A DNA stretch of 64,000 bases from Halapricum hydrolyticum. GTDB lineage: Archaea > Halobacteriota > Halobacteria > Halobacteriales > Haloarculaceae. The stretch covers positions 41,532-105,531 of the forward strand of contig NZ_JAOPKC010000009.1 of the NCBI RefSeq assembly GCF_025517535.1. Reading direction: 5' to 3'. Positions within the stretch are counted from its first letter, which is position 1. The number at the start of each line of letters is the position of its first letter. Positions 50,034 to 58,716 of the stretch are shown piece by piece. The translations under genes and the position numbers were made by a program. The notes under the pieces were generated by a model. It ran no database searches. It saw only the letters and a list, made by a program, of their open reading frames with translations, and was not told the origin of the DNA.

Positions 50034-51950
50034 ATGACCGAGCAGTTCGACTACGACGATCTGGGGCTGGTGGCCGGTCTGGAGATCCACCAGCAACTCG
50101 ACACGGCGACGAAGCTCTTCTGTGCGTGCCCGACCGAGTTGCGCGAGCCCGAGGAATCGACCCGCCGACTGACCCGCTATCTCCACCCGACCCGGAGCGA
50201 GCTGGGCGAACTCGATGAGGCCGCCCTCGAGGAGAGCCGCGTGGAGCGGGAGTTCGAGTACCTGGCCTACGACTCGACGTGTCTCGTCGAGGAAGACGAC
50301 GAACCGCCCCACCGGGTCGACGATGAGGCCATGACTGTGGCGCTGGAGATCGCCCAGTTGCTGGACATGGAGCCGGTCGATCAGGTCCACCCGATGCGCA
50401 AACTCGTCATCGACGGCTCGAACACCTCGGGATTCCAGCGCACGATGCTGGTCGCGGGCGACGGCGAGATCGAGACCGACGAGGGCCCCGTCGGCGTCGA
50501 GGACCTCATGCTCGAAGAGGAAAGTGCCCAGCGCGTCGAGGAGACCGACTCGGGAGTCCGCTACTCGCTGGATCGGCTCGGCATTCCCCTAGTCGAGATC
50601 GGCACCGACCCCGACATCCGCTCGCCCGAACAGGCTCGGGAAGCCGCCGAGCGGATCGGCATGCTGTTGCGCTCGACCGGGAAGGTCAAGCGCGGCCTGG
50701 GCACGATCCGACAGGACGTCAACGTCTCGATCGCCGAGGGCGCTCGCGTCGAGCTAAAAGGCGTCCAGAGTCTGGACGACATCGACGACATCGTGCGCAA
50801 CGAGGTGCGCCGGCAGGTCGAACTGCTGGAGATCGCCGCGGAACTCGACGAACGGGAGGCCGCCGTCGGCGAACCACGGGACGTGACCGACGTCTTCGAG
50901 GACACTGATTCGGGAGTGATCCAGAGCGCACTCACGTCCGGTGGTGTGGTCCGGGCCGTCCGCCTGAAGGGCTTCGACGGGCTCGTCGGCCGGGAGATCC
51001 AGCCCGATCGCCGCCTCGGGACGGAGTTCTCCGATCACGCCAAGCGCCACGGCGCGGGCGGGATCTTCCACACGGACGAACTCCCCGCCTACGGCGTCAC
51101 CGAGGCGGAGGTCGAGGCGCTGCGCGAGGCCGTCGACGCCCGCGAGGCGCGAAGCGCCTCGGATAGCGCGAGCGGCGATGAGCCGCGAGCGGGCGACGCC
51201 GTCGCGATCGTCGCGGACGATCCGGAGACGGCCGAACTGGCGATCGAGGCCGTCGCCGAACGGGCCGAGACGGCGCTCGAGGGCGTCCCCGAGGAGACCC
51301 GGGACGCAAACGAGGACGCGACCTCGCGGTACCTCCGGCCGCTCCCGGGGGCGGCGCGGATGTACCCCGAGACGGACGTGCCGCCAGTCGAGCCCGACGC
51401 CAGCGAGGTCGAGACGCCCGAACTCCTGACCGAGAAGGTCGATCGCTACCAGGCGGAGTTCGACCTCGACGCCGGACTCGCCGAGCAGGTCGCCTACGGC
51501 GAGGACATGCCGCTGTTCGAGCGGGTCGTCGAGGCGGGCGTCGATCCGACGCTGGCCGCCGACACGGTCGAATCGACGCTGACGGCACTCCGGCGCGACG
51601 CCGTGCCGGTCGAGAACCTGACTGACGAGCACATCGAGGACGCACTCCTGCTGGTCGAGAACGGCGGCGTGCCGAACGAGGGGCTGGAGGATCTGCTGAC
51701 GGCGCTGGCCGAGAACCCCTCGCTGTCCGCCGAGGAAGCCGTCGAACAGGAGGACCTGGGCGGCGTCGCCGAGGACGAGGTCCGGGAGGCCGTCGTCGAG
51801 GTCGTCGAACGCAACGCCGAGCAGGTCGAAGAAGAGGGCATGGGCGCGTTCTCCGGGCTGATGGGCGAGTGCATGGGTGCGTTGCGCGGCAAGGCCGACG
51901 GCGACCTCGTGAGCGACGTGCTTCGCGAGGAGATCCAGAAGCGAGCGTAG
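50034..51950 (+). CDS. gatE: Glutamyl-tRNA(Gln) amidotransferase subunit E
   Basis: A 638-residue GatE, which with GatD makes Gln-tRNA(Gln) in archaea. The core begins YDDLGLVAGLEIHQQLDTAT with the zinc-type CACPTEL region, then FQRTMLVAGDG, GIPLVEIGTDPDIRSPEQAR and LGTIRQDVNVSIAEGARVELKG. The inserted AspRS-like (GAD) domain is around 290-400 and the GatB/YqeY-type helical tail is from about 480. Residues near 369-387 (AREARSASDSASGDEPRAG) are encoded by double-hairpin element F and look like an in-frame insertion. The ATG at 50034 is chosen. gatD is not in the window. Confidence 0.94.
   Translation: MTEQFDYDDLGLVAGLEIHQQLDTATKLFCACPTELREPEESTRRLTRYLHPTRSELGELDEAALEESRVEREFEYLAYDSTCLVEEDDEPPHRVDDEAMTVALEIAQLLDMEPVDQVHPMRKLVIDGSNTSGFQRTMLVAGDGEIETDEGPVGVEDLMLEEESAQRVEETDSGVRYSLDRLGIPLVEIGTDPDIRSPEQAREAAERIGMLLRSTGKVKRGLGTIRQDVNVSIAEGARVELKGVQSLDDIDDIVRNEVRRQVELLEIAAELDEREAAVGEPRDVTDVFEDTDSGVIQSALTSGGVVRAVRLKGFDGLVGREIQPDRRLGTEFSDHAKRHGAGGIFHTDELPAYGVTEAEVEALREAVDAREARSASDSASGDEPRAGDAVAIVADDPETAELAIEAVAERAETALEGVPEETRDANEDATSRYLRPLPGAARMYPETDVPPVEPDASEVETPELLTEKVDRYQAEFDLDAGLAEQVAYGEDMPLFERVVEAGVDPTLAADTVESTLTALRRDAVPVENLTDEHIEDALLLVENGGVPNEGLEDLLTALAENPSLSAEEAVEQEDLGGVAEDEVREAVVEVVERNAEQVEEEGMGAFSGLMGECMGALRGKADGDLVSDVLREEIQKRA
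51137..51195. repeat. Double-hairpin element F, in frame inside gatE
   Basis: Outer CGCCCGC (51137-51143) and GCGGGCG (51189-51195) enclose GAGGCGC-GAA-GCGCCTC (51144-51160) and GCGGC-GATGA-GCCGC (51172-51186). The encoded residues are a low-complexity Ala/Ser/Arg stretch between conserved parts of GatE, so the element seems to have entered the gene without breaking the frame. Confidence 0.65.
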
Positions 51951-51951
51951 C

Positions 51952-52362
51952 GTGTACTCGAAAGCCCACGGTGCGATCTCGCTCGCACTCGGGATCGCGC
52001 TCGTCGCCGCCGGCGTCACCGTCGTCCATCCGGCCTTCGTCGTCGGCTACGCGACCGCAATCGGCGTGCTCGTCGACCTCGATCACTTCCTGTGGGCCCG
52101 GTACAACACCGGCGACTGGCGAGCGCTACGGTACGTCCTCACGAACCCGGTTGCGGCGCTAGCCGATCAGCAGTCCATCTTCCGCGAGCACGACCTCGAA
52201 CGGCTCGAGCGCCTGCTGAGCCACGTCGTGATCGTCGGGATCGCCGTCCCGCTGACCTGGTGGGTCGAGCCCGATCTGGGGCTGGTGACAGGCGTGACGC
52301 TGTACGCTCACGTACTGGCGGATCTGATCGAAGACGTCCGCGAGACTCGCGTCGTCCGGTAG
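51952..52362 (+). CDS. Small YdjM/LexA-regulated-like membrane protein
   Basis: A 136-residue membrane protein beginning at GTG, 1 nt after the gatE stop. The early motif AHGAISLALG, and VDLDHFLWARYN (a His/Asp pair), recall the YdjM/DUF457 membrane hydrolase-like proteins, which keep His and Asp residues at membrane faces. Hydrophobic segments are near 8-28, 30-48 and 85-122. Family assignment is tentative and function is unknown. It converges on trmJ, the stops lying 3 nt apart. Confidence 0.55.
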   Translation: MYSKAHGAISLALGIALVAAGVTVVHPAFVVGYATAIGVLVDLDHFLWARYNTGDWRALRYVLTNPVAALADQQSIFREHDLERLERLLSHVVIVGIAVPLTWWVEPDLGLVTGVTLYAHVLADLIEDVRETRVVR

Positions 52363-52365
52363 CTG

Positions 52366-53088
52366 TTACTCGTCGCGGCTATCGATCCGTCGCTGGGCGC
52401 GCCGGAAGATCCCCCTGAGCGTGACGGCTTCCCGGTCGGTCGGGTGGGCGCGCCCGATCAGCCGTCGGAAGAGCCGGCCGGCCTTGTCGCGTTTCTCCTC
52501 GGGATGGTCGATCGCTTCGAGGAACGATTCGAACTGGCCGTGTAGCCCTTCGATCTCGCGTTCGCTCGCCCGGTCGTGGGTCGGGTCGGGAAGTTGCGTC
52601 GATTCGAGAGTGAGCGAGCGCATCTCGTAGAGGACGATCGTCGCGGCCTGGCCGAGGTTCAACACGGGATAGTCCTCGGCCGCCGGAATCGAGCACACTT
52701 CGTCGAGTTCGGCGATCTCCTCGTTGGTGAGCCCGACCCGCTCGCGGCCGAACACGAGGCAGGTGTCGGCCCGGACATCGGCCAGGCTGTCGGCCAGTTC
52801 CCGCGGCGTCTTGAAGGGATACCGGACGTGCTTGCGGGCGTCCTCGTTGGTGATCGCCGTGCAGCCGACCGTGTGGTAGTTGTCGGTTAGATACTCCAAG
52901 GAGACCTCCCGTGCGTTCGGGAGGATGTCTTCGCGGGCCTGGCCCGCAAACCCGTAGGCCTCGCCGTCCGGATCTAACTCGGGCGGATCGACCAGCAGCA
53001 GCTCGTCGAGGCCGAAGTTCTTCATCGCGCGGGCGATCGTCCCGACGTTGCCCGGCGTCTGAGCGTCGACGACAGCGACACTGATCAT
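52366..53088 (-). CDS. trmJ: TrmJ-type SpoU RNA methyltransferase
   Basis: A 240-residue SPOUT methyltransferase, likely 2'-O-methylating tRNA at position 32. VAVVDAQTPGNVGTIARAMKN is motif 1, LVFGRERVGLTNEEIAELDE motif 2, and YPVLNLGQAATIVLYEM motif 3, all in the trefoil-knot SAM site. The C-terminal helical tail (about 165-240) is the family's extra domain. The ATG at 53086-53088 is chosen over the long upstream extension, which is Arg-rich and overlaps the next gene. It overlaps the upstream gene by 4 nt. Confidence 0.9.
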   Translation of the reverse strand: MISVAVVDAQTPGNVGTIARAMKNFGLDELLLVDPPELDPDGEAYGFAGQAREDILPNAREVSLEYLTDNYHTVGCTAITNEDARKHVRYPFKTPRELADSLADVRADTCLVFGRERVGLTNEEIAELDEVCSIPAAEDYPVLNLGQAATIVLYEMRSLTLESTQLPDPTHDRASEREIEGLHGQFESFLEAIDHPEEKRDKAGRLFRRLIGRAHPTDREAVTLRGIFRRAQRRIDSRDE

Positions 53089-53603
53089 ATATCGATGTCG
53101 CTCAAGTCCACGTCGAGCGCTTCTCGCTCGCCCTCGTCCATTGCTTCGAGTTCCTCTTCCAGCGAGGGGATCTCGCCGGCGACCGCCGCGTCGGGGAGCG
53201 CGTCCGGCTCGGAGTCGACGTGTTCGATCCCGGCGTAGTCGTCCGGGGCGCGTCCGCCGTCGGCGAACCACGTGAGGAACCGGTCTTTCATCGCTGCACT
53301 GCCGGCGTATTCGGTACCGCCCTCCTCGCGGAACCAGTAGAGGAAGTCCGGTTCGTGCTCATCACAGAGCAGGACCTCGTTCATCGGCTCGCCGTAGACC
53401 GCGAGCGCGACGTTGCAGTGGCGTTCGTCGTCCTCGACGAGCATGCAGGCGTCGCAGGCGTTGCCGATGATGGCCGTGAGCCGCGAGACGCGCTGGCGAG
53501 GCTCCGGCGGCATCTCCGCGAGCGGTTTGATCGATCCGTTCGAATCGAAGACGTCCTCTTCGTCGAAGCGCCAGCCCCGCAACCCGATACTGACCTTGCC
53601 CAT
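53085..53603 (-). CDS. Conserved haloarchaeal-type protein with a probable zinc site
   Basis: A 172-residue acidic protein of unknown function. NACDACMLVEDDERHCNV and LLCDEHEPDFLYWF provide a CX2C, a His-Cys and a Cys...His set able to hold a metal. The C-terminal 40 residues are highly acidic (SLEEELEAMDEGEREALDVD). It overlaps the trmJ start by 4 nt and is upstream of it, so the two are probably co-translated; a role in RNA modification is possible by association only. Confidence 0.65.
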   Translation of the reverse strand: MGKVSIGLRGWRFDEEDVFDSNGSIKPLAEMPPEPRQRVSRLTAIIGNACDACMLVEDDERHCNVALAVYGEPMNEVLLCDEHEPDFLYWFREEGGTEYAGSAAMKDRFLTWFADGGRAPDDYAGIEHVDSEPDALPDAAVAGEIPSLEEELEAMDEGEREALDVDLSDIDI

Positions 53604-53764
53604 GTCGAACGGTTAGAGAGCGGTGGGTAAAAACCGCGTGCCACGGGACGAGCCGTACTCCCGTCATCGCTCGCGTCTTCGCCTTCGGTCGAATCACCCC
53701 TCGTTGTCGCTCGTGAGACGAAAGTCCTGATTATAAGAGCCTCGACGCCCACGAACGAGGTACC

Positions 53765-55225
53765 ATGAGCACCGGGACTACGATGGCGTCGATGTCCTCG
53801 TATGCCATCCTTGGCTGTGGAAGCGTGGGACACGCGGTCGCCGAGGAACTCGTCGGGGAGGGCAAAGACGTACTGATCCTCGACAAGGACGAGGGGCGGG
53901 TCGAGGCGCTCCGTGACCAGGATCTCAACGCGCAGGTCAGCGACATCAGAGACCAGGAGATCGTCGGTCACGTCGAGGGGCGCGATGCAGTGTTGATCCT
54001 CTCGTCGGACGTCGAGGCGAACAAGGCGGCCACGGAGACGCTCAGGGACGCCGACGCCGACCACTTCATCGTCGCCAGGGCGTCGGACCCGGTCTCTGCG
54101 GACGAACTGACCGAGCTGGGGGCCGACGTCGTCATCAATCCCTCGGCGGTCATCGCCGATTCGGCGCTGCGCTCGCTGGAGACGGGGGAGCTCGAACACC
54201 GGGCCGAGCAACTGGCGGCGCTCATCGACGGCACCGAGTCGCGACTCGCCATCCTGATCCATCGCGGCCCGGACCCCGACTCGATCGCCAGCGCTGCGGC
54301 GTTGCAGGCGATCGCCGAACATCGAAACATCGACGCCGACATCGTCTACGAGGGCGAGATCGGCCATCACGAGAACCGGGCGTTCGTCAACCTGCTCGGG
54401 ATCGAACTCGTCTCCCGCAAGGAGGTCGATTTCGGGGAGTACGATACCGTCGCGCTGGTCGATTACTCCAAAACCGGCGATACGGAACCGATGCCCGACA
54501 CGGTCGTCGACATCGTCATCGATCACCTCGAGCCGGAAGCCGAGATCGAGGCCGACTTCTCGGACATTCGTCCGAACGTCTCGGCCACCTCGACGATCCT
54601 CACGAAGTACGTCCAGGAGTTCGACCTGAATCTCAGCCAGGAAGTCGCGACCGCGCTACTGTACGGCATCCGCGCTGAAACGCTCGATTTCAAGCGGGAT
54701 ACGACACCAGCCGATCTCACTGCGGCGGCGTATCTGTATCCGTTTGCCGATCACGACACGCTCGAGCAGGTCGAATCGCCGTCGATGAGTCCCGAGACGC
54801 TGGACGTACTCGCCGAGGCGATCCGCAACCGCGACGTCCGGGGGAGTCACCTGATCTCGAACGCGGGCTTCATCCGCGACCGCGAGGCGTTGACCCAGGC
54901 CGCCCAGCAACTGCTCAATCTCGAAGGGATCACGACGACGGCTGTCTTCGGGATCGTCGACGACACGATCTATCTCGCCGCGCGCTCGAAGGACATTCGG
55001 CTGAACATCGGGAACGTCCTCGGCGACGCCTTCTCCGATATCGGCGACGCGGCCGGCCACTCGACCGACGCCAGCGTCGAGATCCCGCTGGGTATCTTCA
55101 CGGGGATCGAATCGACCGAGGACAACCGCGACCTGCTGCTCTCGCTGACCGAAGAGGCCGTCAAGACGAAGCTGTTCGAGGCGATGGGCGTCGAAAGCAG
55201 CAGCGACGGTTCGAACGGAAGCTAA
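53765..55225 (+). CDS. TrkA-N/DHH phosphoesterase fusion
   Basis: A 486-residue protein. Residues 1-130 are a TrkA-N/RCK-type Rossmann domain (YAILGCGSVGHAVAEELVGE, then ILDKDEGRVEAL) that could bind NAD or a nucleotide ligand. From about 155 a DHH phosphoesterase follows: HRGPDPDSIASAAALQAI (motif I), VALVDYSK (II) and IDHLEPE in place of DHH (III). The DHHA1-type tail has RGSHLISNAGFIRDRE. DHH enzymes cut oligonucleotides, nanoRNA or cyclic dinucleotides. The fusion suggests ligand-regulated hydrolysis. The first ATG is used; the ATGs 6 and 9 codons further in are possible. Confidence 0.88.
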   Translation: MSTGTTMASMSSYAILGCGSVGHAVAEELVGEGKDVLILDKDEGRVEALRDQDLNAQVSDIRDQEIVGHVEGRDAVLILSSDVEANKAATETLRDADADHFIVARASDPVSADELTELGADVVINPSAVIADSALRSLETGELEHRAEQLAALIDGTESRLAILIHRGPDPDSIASAAALQAIAEHRNIDADIVYEGEIGHHENRAFVNLLGIELVSRKEVDFGEYDTVALVDYSKTGDTEPMPDTVVDIVIDHLEPEAEIEADFSDIRPNVSATSTILTKYVQEFDLNLSQEVATALLYGIRAETLDFKRDTTPADLTAAAYLYPFADHDTLEQVESPSMSPETLDVLAEAIRNRDVRGSHLISNAGFIRDREALTQAAQQLLNLEGITTTAVFGIVDDTIYLAARSKDIRLNIGNVLGDAFSDIGDAAGHSTDASVEIPLGIFTGIESTEDNRDLLLSLTEEAVKTKLFEAMGVESSSDGSNGS

Positions 55226-55234
55226 CGACCGCGA

Positions 55235-55552
55235 TCAGGCAACGACCTCGTCGTCCGACTCGCCGGAGCCCTCGCCGGGGCGGTTGAGTCGCTCGACGAT
55301 GTCGTTGACGATAACGATGTCTCCGACCGCCTGCACCCACCGGTACGGAACGATGACGCCGCGCGCCTGATTGATCTCCTGATCGAACAGTTCCTGGTTG
55401 AGCTGGTGCAGCGCCAGCCCGGTGACACTTTCGGCTGCGAGATCGAGCCGCAGATCCTCAACCTCGCCCACGAAAACGCCATTGTTCGAGTAGACCTCGC
55501 GACCGACCAGCGTCGTGATCTCCGACGGAGGGGTCTCTCTGTCGACAGTCAT
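55235..55552 (-). CDS. PRC-barrel domain protein
   Basis: A 105-residue single PRC-barrel protein: LVGREVYSNNGVFVGEVEDL is the classic opening, then LDLAAESVTGLAL and RGVIVPYRWVQAVGDIVIV. Archaeal PRC-barrel proteins have been tied to RNA metabolism and, in haloarchaea (CdpB1/CdpB2), to cell division; CdpB membership cannot be judged here. It converges on the DHH gene, with stops 9 nt apart, and starts 67 nt from the end of the bc1-like operon. Confidence 0.85.
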   Translation of the reverse strand: MTVDRETPPSEITTLVGREVYSNNGVFVGEVEDLRLDLAAESVTGLALHQLNQELFDQEINQARGVIVPYRWVQAVGDIVIVNDIVERLNRPGEGSGESDDEVVA

Positions 55553-55618
55553 ATTCGGTGTCTCGGGATGTGGGGCCTTAACTCTTGATGGGTGGCCGGT
55601 GCGTCGTGCTGCCGGTGG

Positions 55619-55885
55619 TCAGGCAGACCGGGACTCGATCTCCGCGCGGAGCTTGCGCCCGGCCGGGATAACAATCCAGAACGTCAGCGCGCCGAAGATG
55701 GCGAACCAGAACAGCGCGTCACCGACAGTCAGTGCGATCTCCGCGTAGACGCCCGGATCGGACGGGCGTTCGCCGAACAGCTGTGTCTCTTCGAAACCGT
55801 GCGTCTGATACCAGCCGGCGATGATCATCCAGCCCAGTCCTGCCGTCATTAGGATACCGAACCCTTTCGCGAATTCGTCAGCCAT
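55619..55885 (-). CDS. DUF7314-type small membrane protein of the cytochrome b operon
   Basis: An 88-residue protein with two TM segments (GFGILMTAGLGWMIIAGWYQ and DALFWFAIFGALTFWIVIP). It is the last gene of the halocyanin-Rieske-cytochrome b operon and overlaps the previous gene by 8 nt. Haloarchaeal annotations call it DUF7314, from memory. The steady company of bc-complex genes suggests an accessory subunit. The ATG at 55883-55885 is chosen (MADEFAKGFG); upstream residues are not conserved-looking. Confidence 0.7.
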   Translation of the reverse strand: MADEFAKGFGILMTAGLGWMIIAGWYQTHGFEETQLFGERPSDPGVYAEIALTVGDALFWFAIFGALTFWIVIPAGRKLRAEIESRSA

Positions 55886-56261
55886 CGTTGTGTTCCTCCT
55901 GTGAGTCCATCGTGGTTGTGTCACTGTCAGTCGAATCCTCGCTTTCGACCATCTCGGCGGTCTTGAAGCGGGTGCCGAGGACGTACGATCCCGCTCCGAG
56001 CAGGAGTACGCCGATCCCGAGCAGGCCGAACGCGACGTTAACGGTGCCAACAGCGGGCGTCCAGCCAGTAAGTCCGACCGCCCAGACGGCAGCCTCGCGG
56101 ATCGGGTTGTCGAGCCGGGTGGCCGCATCGAACATGAAGAAGCCGAACACGACCAGCGCCGTCGCGACGAGCGTCGAGAAGACGGTAATTCCCTTGTAGA
56201 CGCGCATCGGGACGACGACCGATCCGTCGGGCGTGCGTGGCGGTTGCGTATCGTTACTCAT
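55878..56261 (-). CDS. DUF7315-type membrane protein of the cytochrome b operon
   Basis: A 127-residue protein with two TM segments (TVFSTLVATALVVFGFFMF and VNVAFGLLGIGVLLLGAGSY) and an acidic tail (SEDSTDSDTTTMDSQEEHND). Recognised from memory as DUF7315, always found with haloarchaeal bc-type complexes. It begins 4 nt after the cytochrome b C-terminal subunit and overlaps the next gene by 8 nt. Likely an accessory or assembly subunit. Confidence 0.7.
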   Translation of the reverse strand: MSNDTQPPRTPDGSVVVPMRVYKGITVFSTLVATALVVFGFFMFDAATRLDNPIREAAVWAVGLTGWTPAVGTVNVAFGLLGIGVLLLGAGSYVLGTRFKTAEMVESEDSTDSDTTTMDSQEEHNDG

Positions 56262-56265
56262 GTGT

Positions 56266-57033
56266 TTACTTGGGCGGTCTGAGCCGGTAGTACCGGCGGT
56301 TGAGGTTGAACATGTAGCCTTCGCGCATCGATTTCAGCACGGCGTAGCTGATGAACCCGGCGACGATCGGCAACAGGAAGGTGAGGTCGTTCAACAGCCC
56401 CTCTTCGATCGGCACGAGGTTCTTGATCGAGAGGACGGCGATGGTGAACGAGAAGACCACGCCGGCGACGCCGACCGAGGCCCAGAACGGCTGCTCGACC
56501 GGTCTGCGGGCGCTTCCCTTGTTCAGGAAGGGGACGATGGCGACGATCCCCACGACGACGAGGTTCGCGAGGACGCCGTAGGTCCGGTCGGTCATCAGCT
56601 TCTCTCCGCCCAGAAGCGATAGCTCGGGGTTGAGGAAGCCGAGTTTGAGCAGGCCAAAGGACCAGTAGAGATACCAGTCCGGCAGGATGACCTCCGGGGT
56701 GCTACTGGGGTTGGCCGGCGCGTCGATGTGTGGTGGCAGCGTCGCCGAGAGGATGATGATCATCCCGACGAAGAAGCTCGTCAGCGCGAGGTTGCGGACC
56801 ATCTCGTGGGGCCAGGCCGGAAAGCCCAGCACGTCCCGCTCGACGTAGCTGGACTGCTGGCGCAGATCCTGGTCCTCACGACGAGCGCGCTCGAAATACT
56901 CGTACGTCAGACGCGAGAGGCCCTGTTTGCGCGCCTTGCGCTCGCTCCAGGCCGGCGTCTCGTCGTCCGGGGGAACGATGCCCGTTTCCCCGCCGTCGGT
57001 GCGTTCGTCGGTCGTGTCAGTGTCGTCAGTCAT
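56266..57033 (-). CDS. Cytochrome b C-terminal (subunit IV-like) subunit
   Basis: A 255-residue membrane protein equivalent to the C-terminal half of cytochrome b, as in the split b6/subunit IV arrangement. PEVILPDWYLYWSFGLLKL contains PDWY, corresponding to the PEWY quinol-oxidation loop. Four TM segments follow. The N-terminal 75 residues are a charged, cytoplasmic extension (SERKARKQGLSRLTYEYFER). The start lies 6 nt after the cytochrome b stop. Confidence 0.85.
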   Translation of the reverse strand: MTDDTDTTDERTDGGETGIVPPDDETPAWSERKARKQGLSRLTYEYFERARREDQDLRQQSSYVERDVLGFPAWPHEMVRNLALTSFFVGMIIILSATLPPHIDAPANPSSTPEVILPDWYLYWSFGLLKLGFLNPELSLLGGEKLMTDRTYGVLANLVVVGIVAIVPFLNKGSARRPVEQPFWASVGVAGVVFSFTIAVLSIKNLVPIEEGLLNDLTFLLPIVAGFISYAVLKSMREGYMFNLNRRYYRLRPPK

Positions 57034-57039
57034 GGCTGA

Positions 57040-57843
57040 TCAGTGTGGTTCCGCGATCCCCTGCATCCAGACGATGCCGATGTGGATGGCGATCAGCGCC
57101 GTCACGATGAAGGGCAAGAAGAACACGTGCAGGATATACATCCGCTGTAGCGTCGCCGGGTTCGGCGTGAAGCCGCCGAACAGCAACTGGGCGACCCACT
57201 CGCCGATCAGCGGGATCGAGAGGCTCATCTCGACGCCGATCTGGCCGGCCCAGAACGCCAGTTGGTCCCACGGGAGCAGGTAGCCGGTGTATCCGAAGAC
57301 CATCGTCAGGCTGATCAGCACGATCCCGAGCAGCCAGTTCAGCTCGCGCGGTTCCTTGTAGGCCCCGGTGAAGTACACCCGCAGCATGTGCAGGAACACG
57401 GCTGCGACCATCACCTGTGCAGACCAGCGGTGCAAGCTCCGCAGGAAGTACCCGAAGTTCAGCTCCAGCATGATGAACTCGATCTGCTGGTAGGCCAGCG
57501 AGGACGTCTCGCTGGCTCCGGCACCGGGCGTGTAGTAGAAGCCGAGCAGCGCGCCGGAGATGGCCGCGACGACGTACGCCAGCGTCGAGAACGACCCGAG
57601 CGCGTAGAGCGGATACCAGTACCAGAACTTGTTGTCCAGGCCGTACTGCTCGGTGTGGCTCTTTGGCATCTGCATGTTGACCTTGTAGTAGAGGTCCTCG
57701 AGCAGTTCGAGGTAGTCGACGATGCGAAGCCGCTTGTCGAGCCACATCAGCACCGTCAGGTAGGCGGTCTCGATGTGCGAGAGGTCGTCGCGACTCTCCA
57801 GCCAGGCGCCGTGGTCGTGGTCGTCTTTGCGTTCGAGGCTCAT
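57040..57843 (-). CDS. Cytochrome b N-terminal (b6-like) subunit
   Basis: A 267-residue diheme cytochrome b. Heme-ligand histidines lie in FLRSLHRWSAQVMVAAVFLH and MYILHVFFLPFIVTALIAIH, four in total on two helices, as in b6. GYTGYLLPWDQLAFWAG is the conserved quinol-site helix. It works with the Rieske and subunit IV-like proteins to pass electrons from menaquinol to halocyanin. The start is 4 nt after the Rieske stop. Confidence 0.9.
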   Translation of the reverse strand: MSLERKDDHDHGAWLESRDDLSHIETAYLTVLMWLDKRLRIVDYLELLEDLYYKVNMQMPKSHTEQYGLDNKFWYWYPLYALGSFSTLAYVVAAISGALLGFYYTPGAGASETSSLAYQQIEFIMLELNFGYFLRSLHRWSAQVMVAAVFLHMLRVYFTGAYKEPRELNWLLGIVLISLTMVFGYTGYLLPWDQLAFWAGQIGVEMSLSIPLIGEWVAQLLFGGFTPNPATLQRMYILHVFFLPFIVTALIAIHIGIVWMQGIAEPH

Positions 57844-57847
57844 GGTA

Positions 57848-58714
57848 TCACTCTGACCGCGGCAGTGCGGTAAAGGTCCGTTTCACCGGGCTGAACGGAT
57901 CGTAGATCGACTGGTGGCACTGGCAGTAGACGGAGTCTTCGCCGCCGAAACGGGCGCTACCGCCGAAAGCTTTGAATCCCGGTACACAGCAGAAGTGCGT
58001 GCACTTGTTGAGCCAGGCCATGACGTCGTCCTGTGTCGCCGCTTCCAGGAAGCTTCGCGTATCGCCCGACAGCGAGCTGTACTTGCCCTCTCCGTCGATC
58101 ATCTTGCTCACTTCGGGGCTTCGCAGGACCTGGACGGGAATCGTCTGGACGTCGCCCTCGGAACGCCAGTTCGCCACCGCCGGTTTCCCGAGCCCGTCCC
58201 GGCCGATCCCGTTGCCCCACTGTTCATAGTCGTCGAACATATCCAGCGTCATCACTGACCCGTCGTCGACGTCGTCCTGCCAGTCGTAGGTGCCACCCGT
58301 TGACCGGAACGCGTTGTCCTGGTCGGCGTCGGGCTGGATCCCCTCGTAGGTCTGGACGCCACAGTACTGATACCAGGTCGTGCTGTAGGTCGTCCCGCCT
58401 ATATCCGTCTCGGCGACGGTCACCTCCTGACCCTGAATAGTCCGGGTCTCAGGTTCGGGCCAGACGCCGTGGATCTCGTTGTCGTTTCGGATCTCAATGG
58501 GGACAATCGGCATGCCGCGTGGCGCCGGGCCGTCCGTGTTCTCGATGGCGAAGTACTCCGTGATACCGCCGCCGGCACCGGCGGCCGAGGTCGCCATCTC
58601 GATGGTCGCCGCGGTCCCGGTCGCGACCGAGCCGAGGGCGGCGCTGCCGACGACGCCTTTCACGAACCGCCGTCGTCCCGATTCACTCGGATACTTGTCT
58701 TCGTCTGCGGACAT
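57848..58714 (-). CDS. Rieske 2Fe-2S protein
   Basis: A 288-residue Rieske protein. A twin-arginine signal, SGRRRFVKGVVGSAALGSVA, is at the N-terminus and serves as its membrane anchor. The cluster is in CTHFCCVPG and YCQCHQSIYDPFSP, i.e. the C-x-H...C-x-x-H pairs. A large insertion (about 60-230) of unassigned fold separates anchor from cluster domain. It transfers electrons from quinol at cytochrome b to a soluble or anchored acceptor, here probably halocyanin. The operon continues from the DUF7318 gene 2 nt upstream. Confidence 0.9.
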   Translation of the reverse strand: MSADEDKYPSESGRRRFVKGVVGSAALGSVATGTAATIEMATSAAGAGGGITEYFAIENTDGPAPRGMPIVPIEIRNDNEIHGVWPEPETRTIQGQEVTVAETDIGGTTYSTTWYQYCGVQTYEGIQPDADQDNAFRSTGGTYDWQDDVDDGSVMTLDMFDDYEQWGNGIGRDGLGKPAVANWRSEGDVQTIPVQVLRSPEVSKMIDGEGKYSSLSGDTRSFLEAATQDDVMAWLNKCTHFCCVPGFKAFGGSARFGGEDSVYCQCHQSIYDPFSPVKRTFTALPRSE

Positions 58715-58716
58715 GG

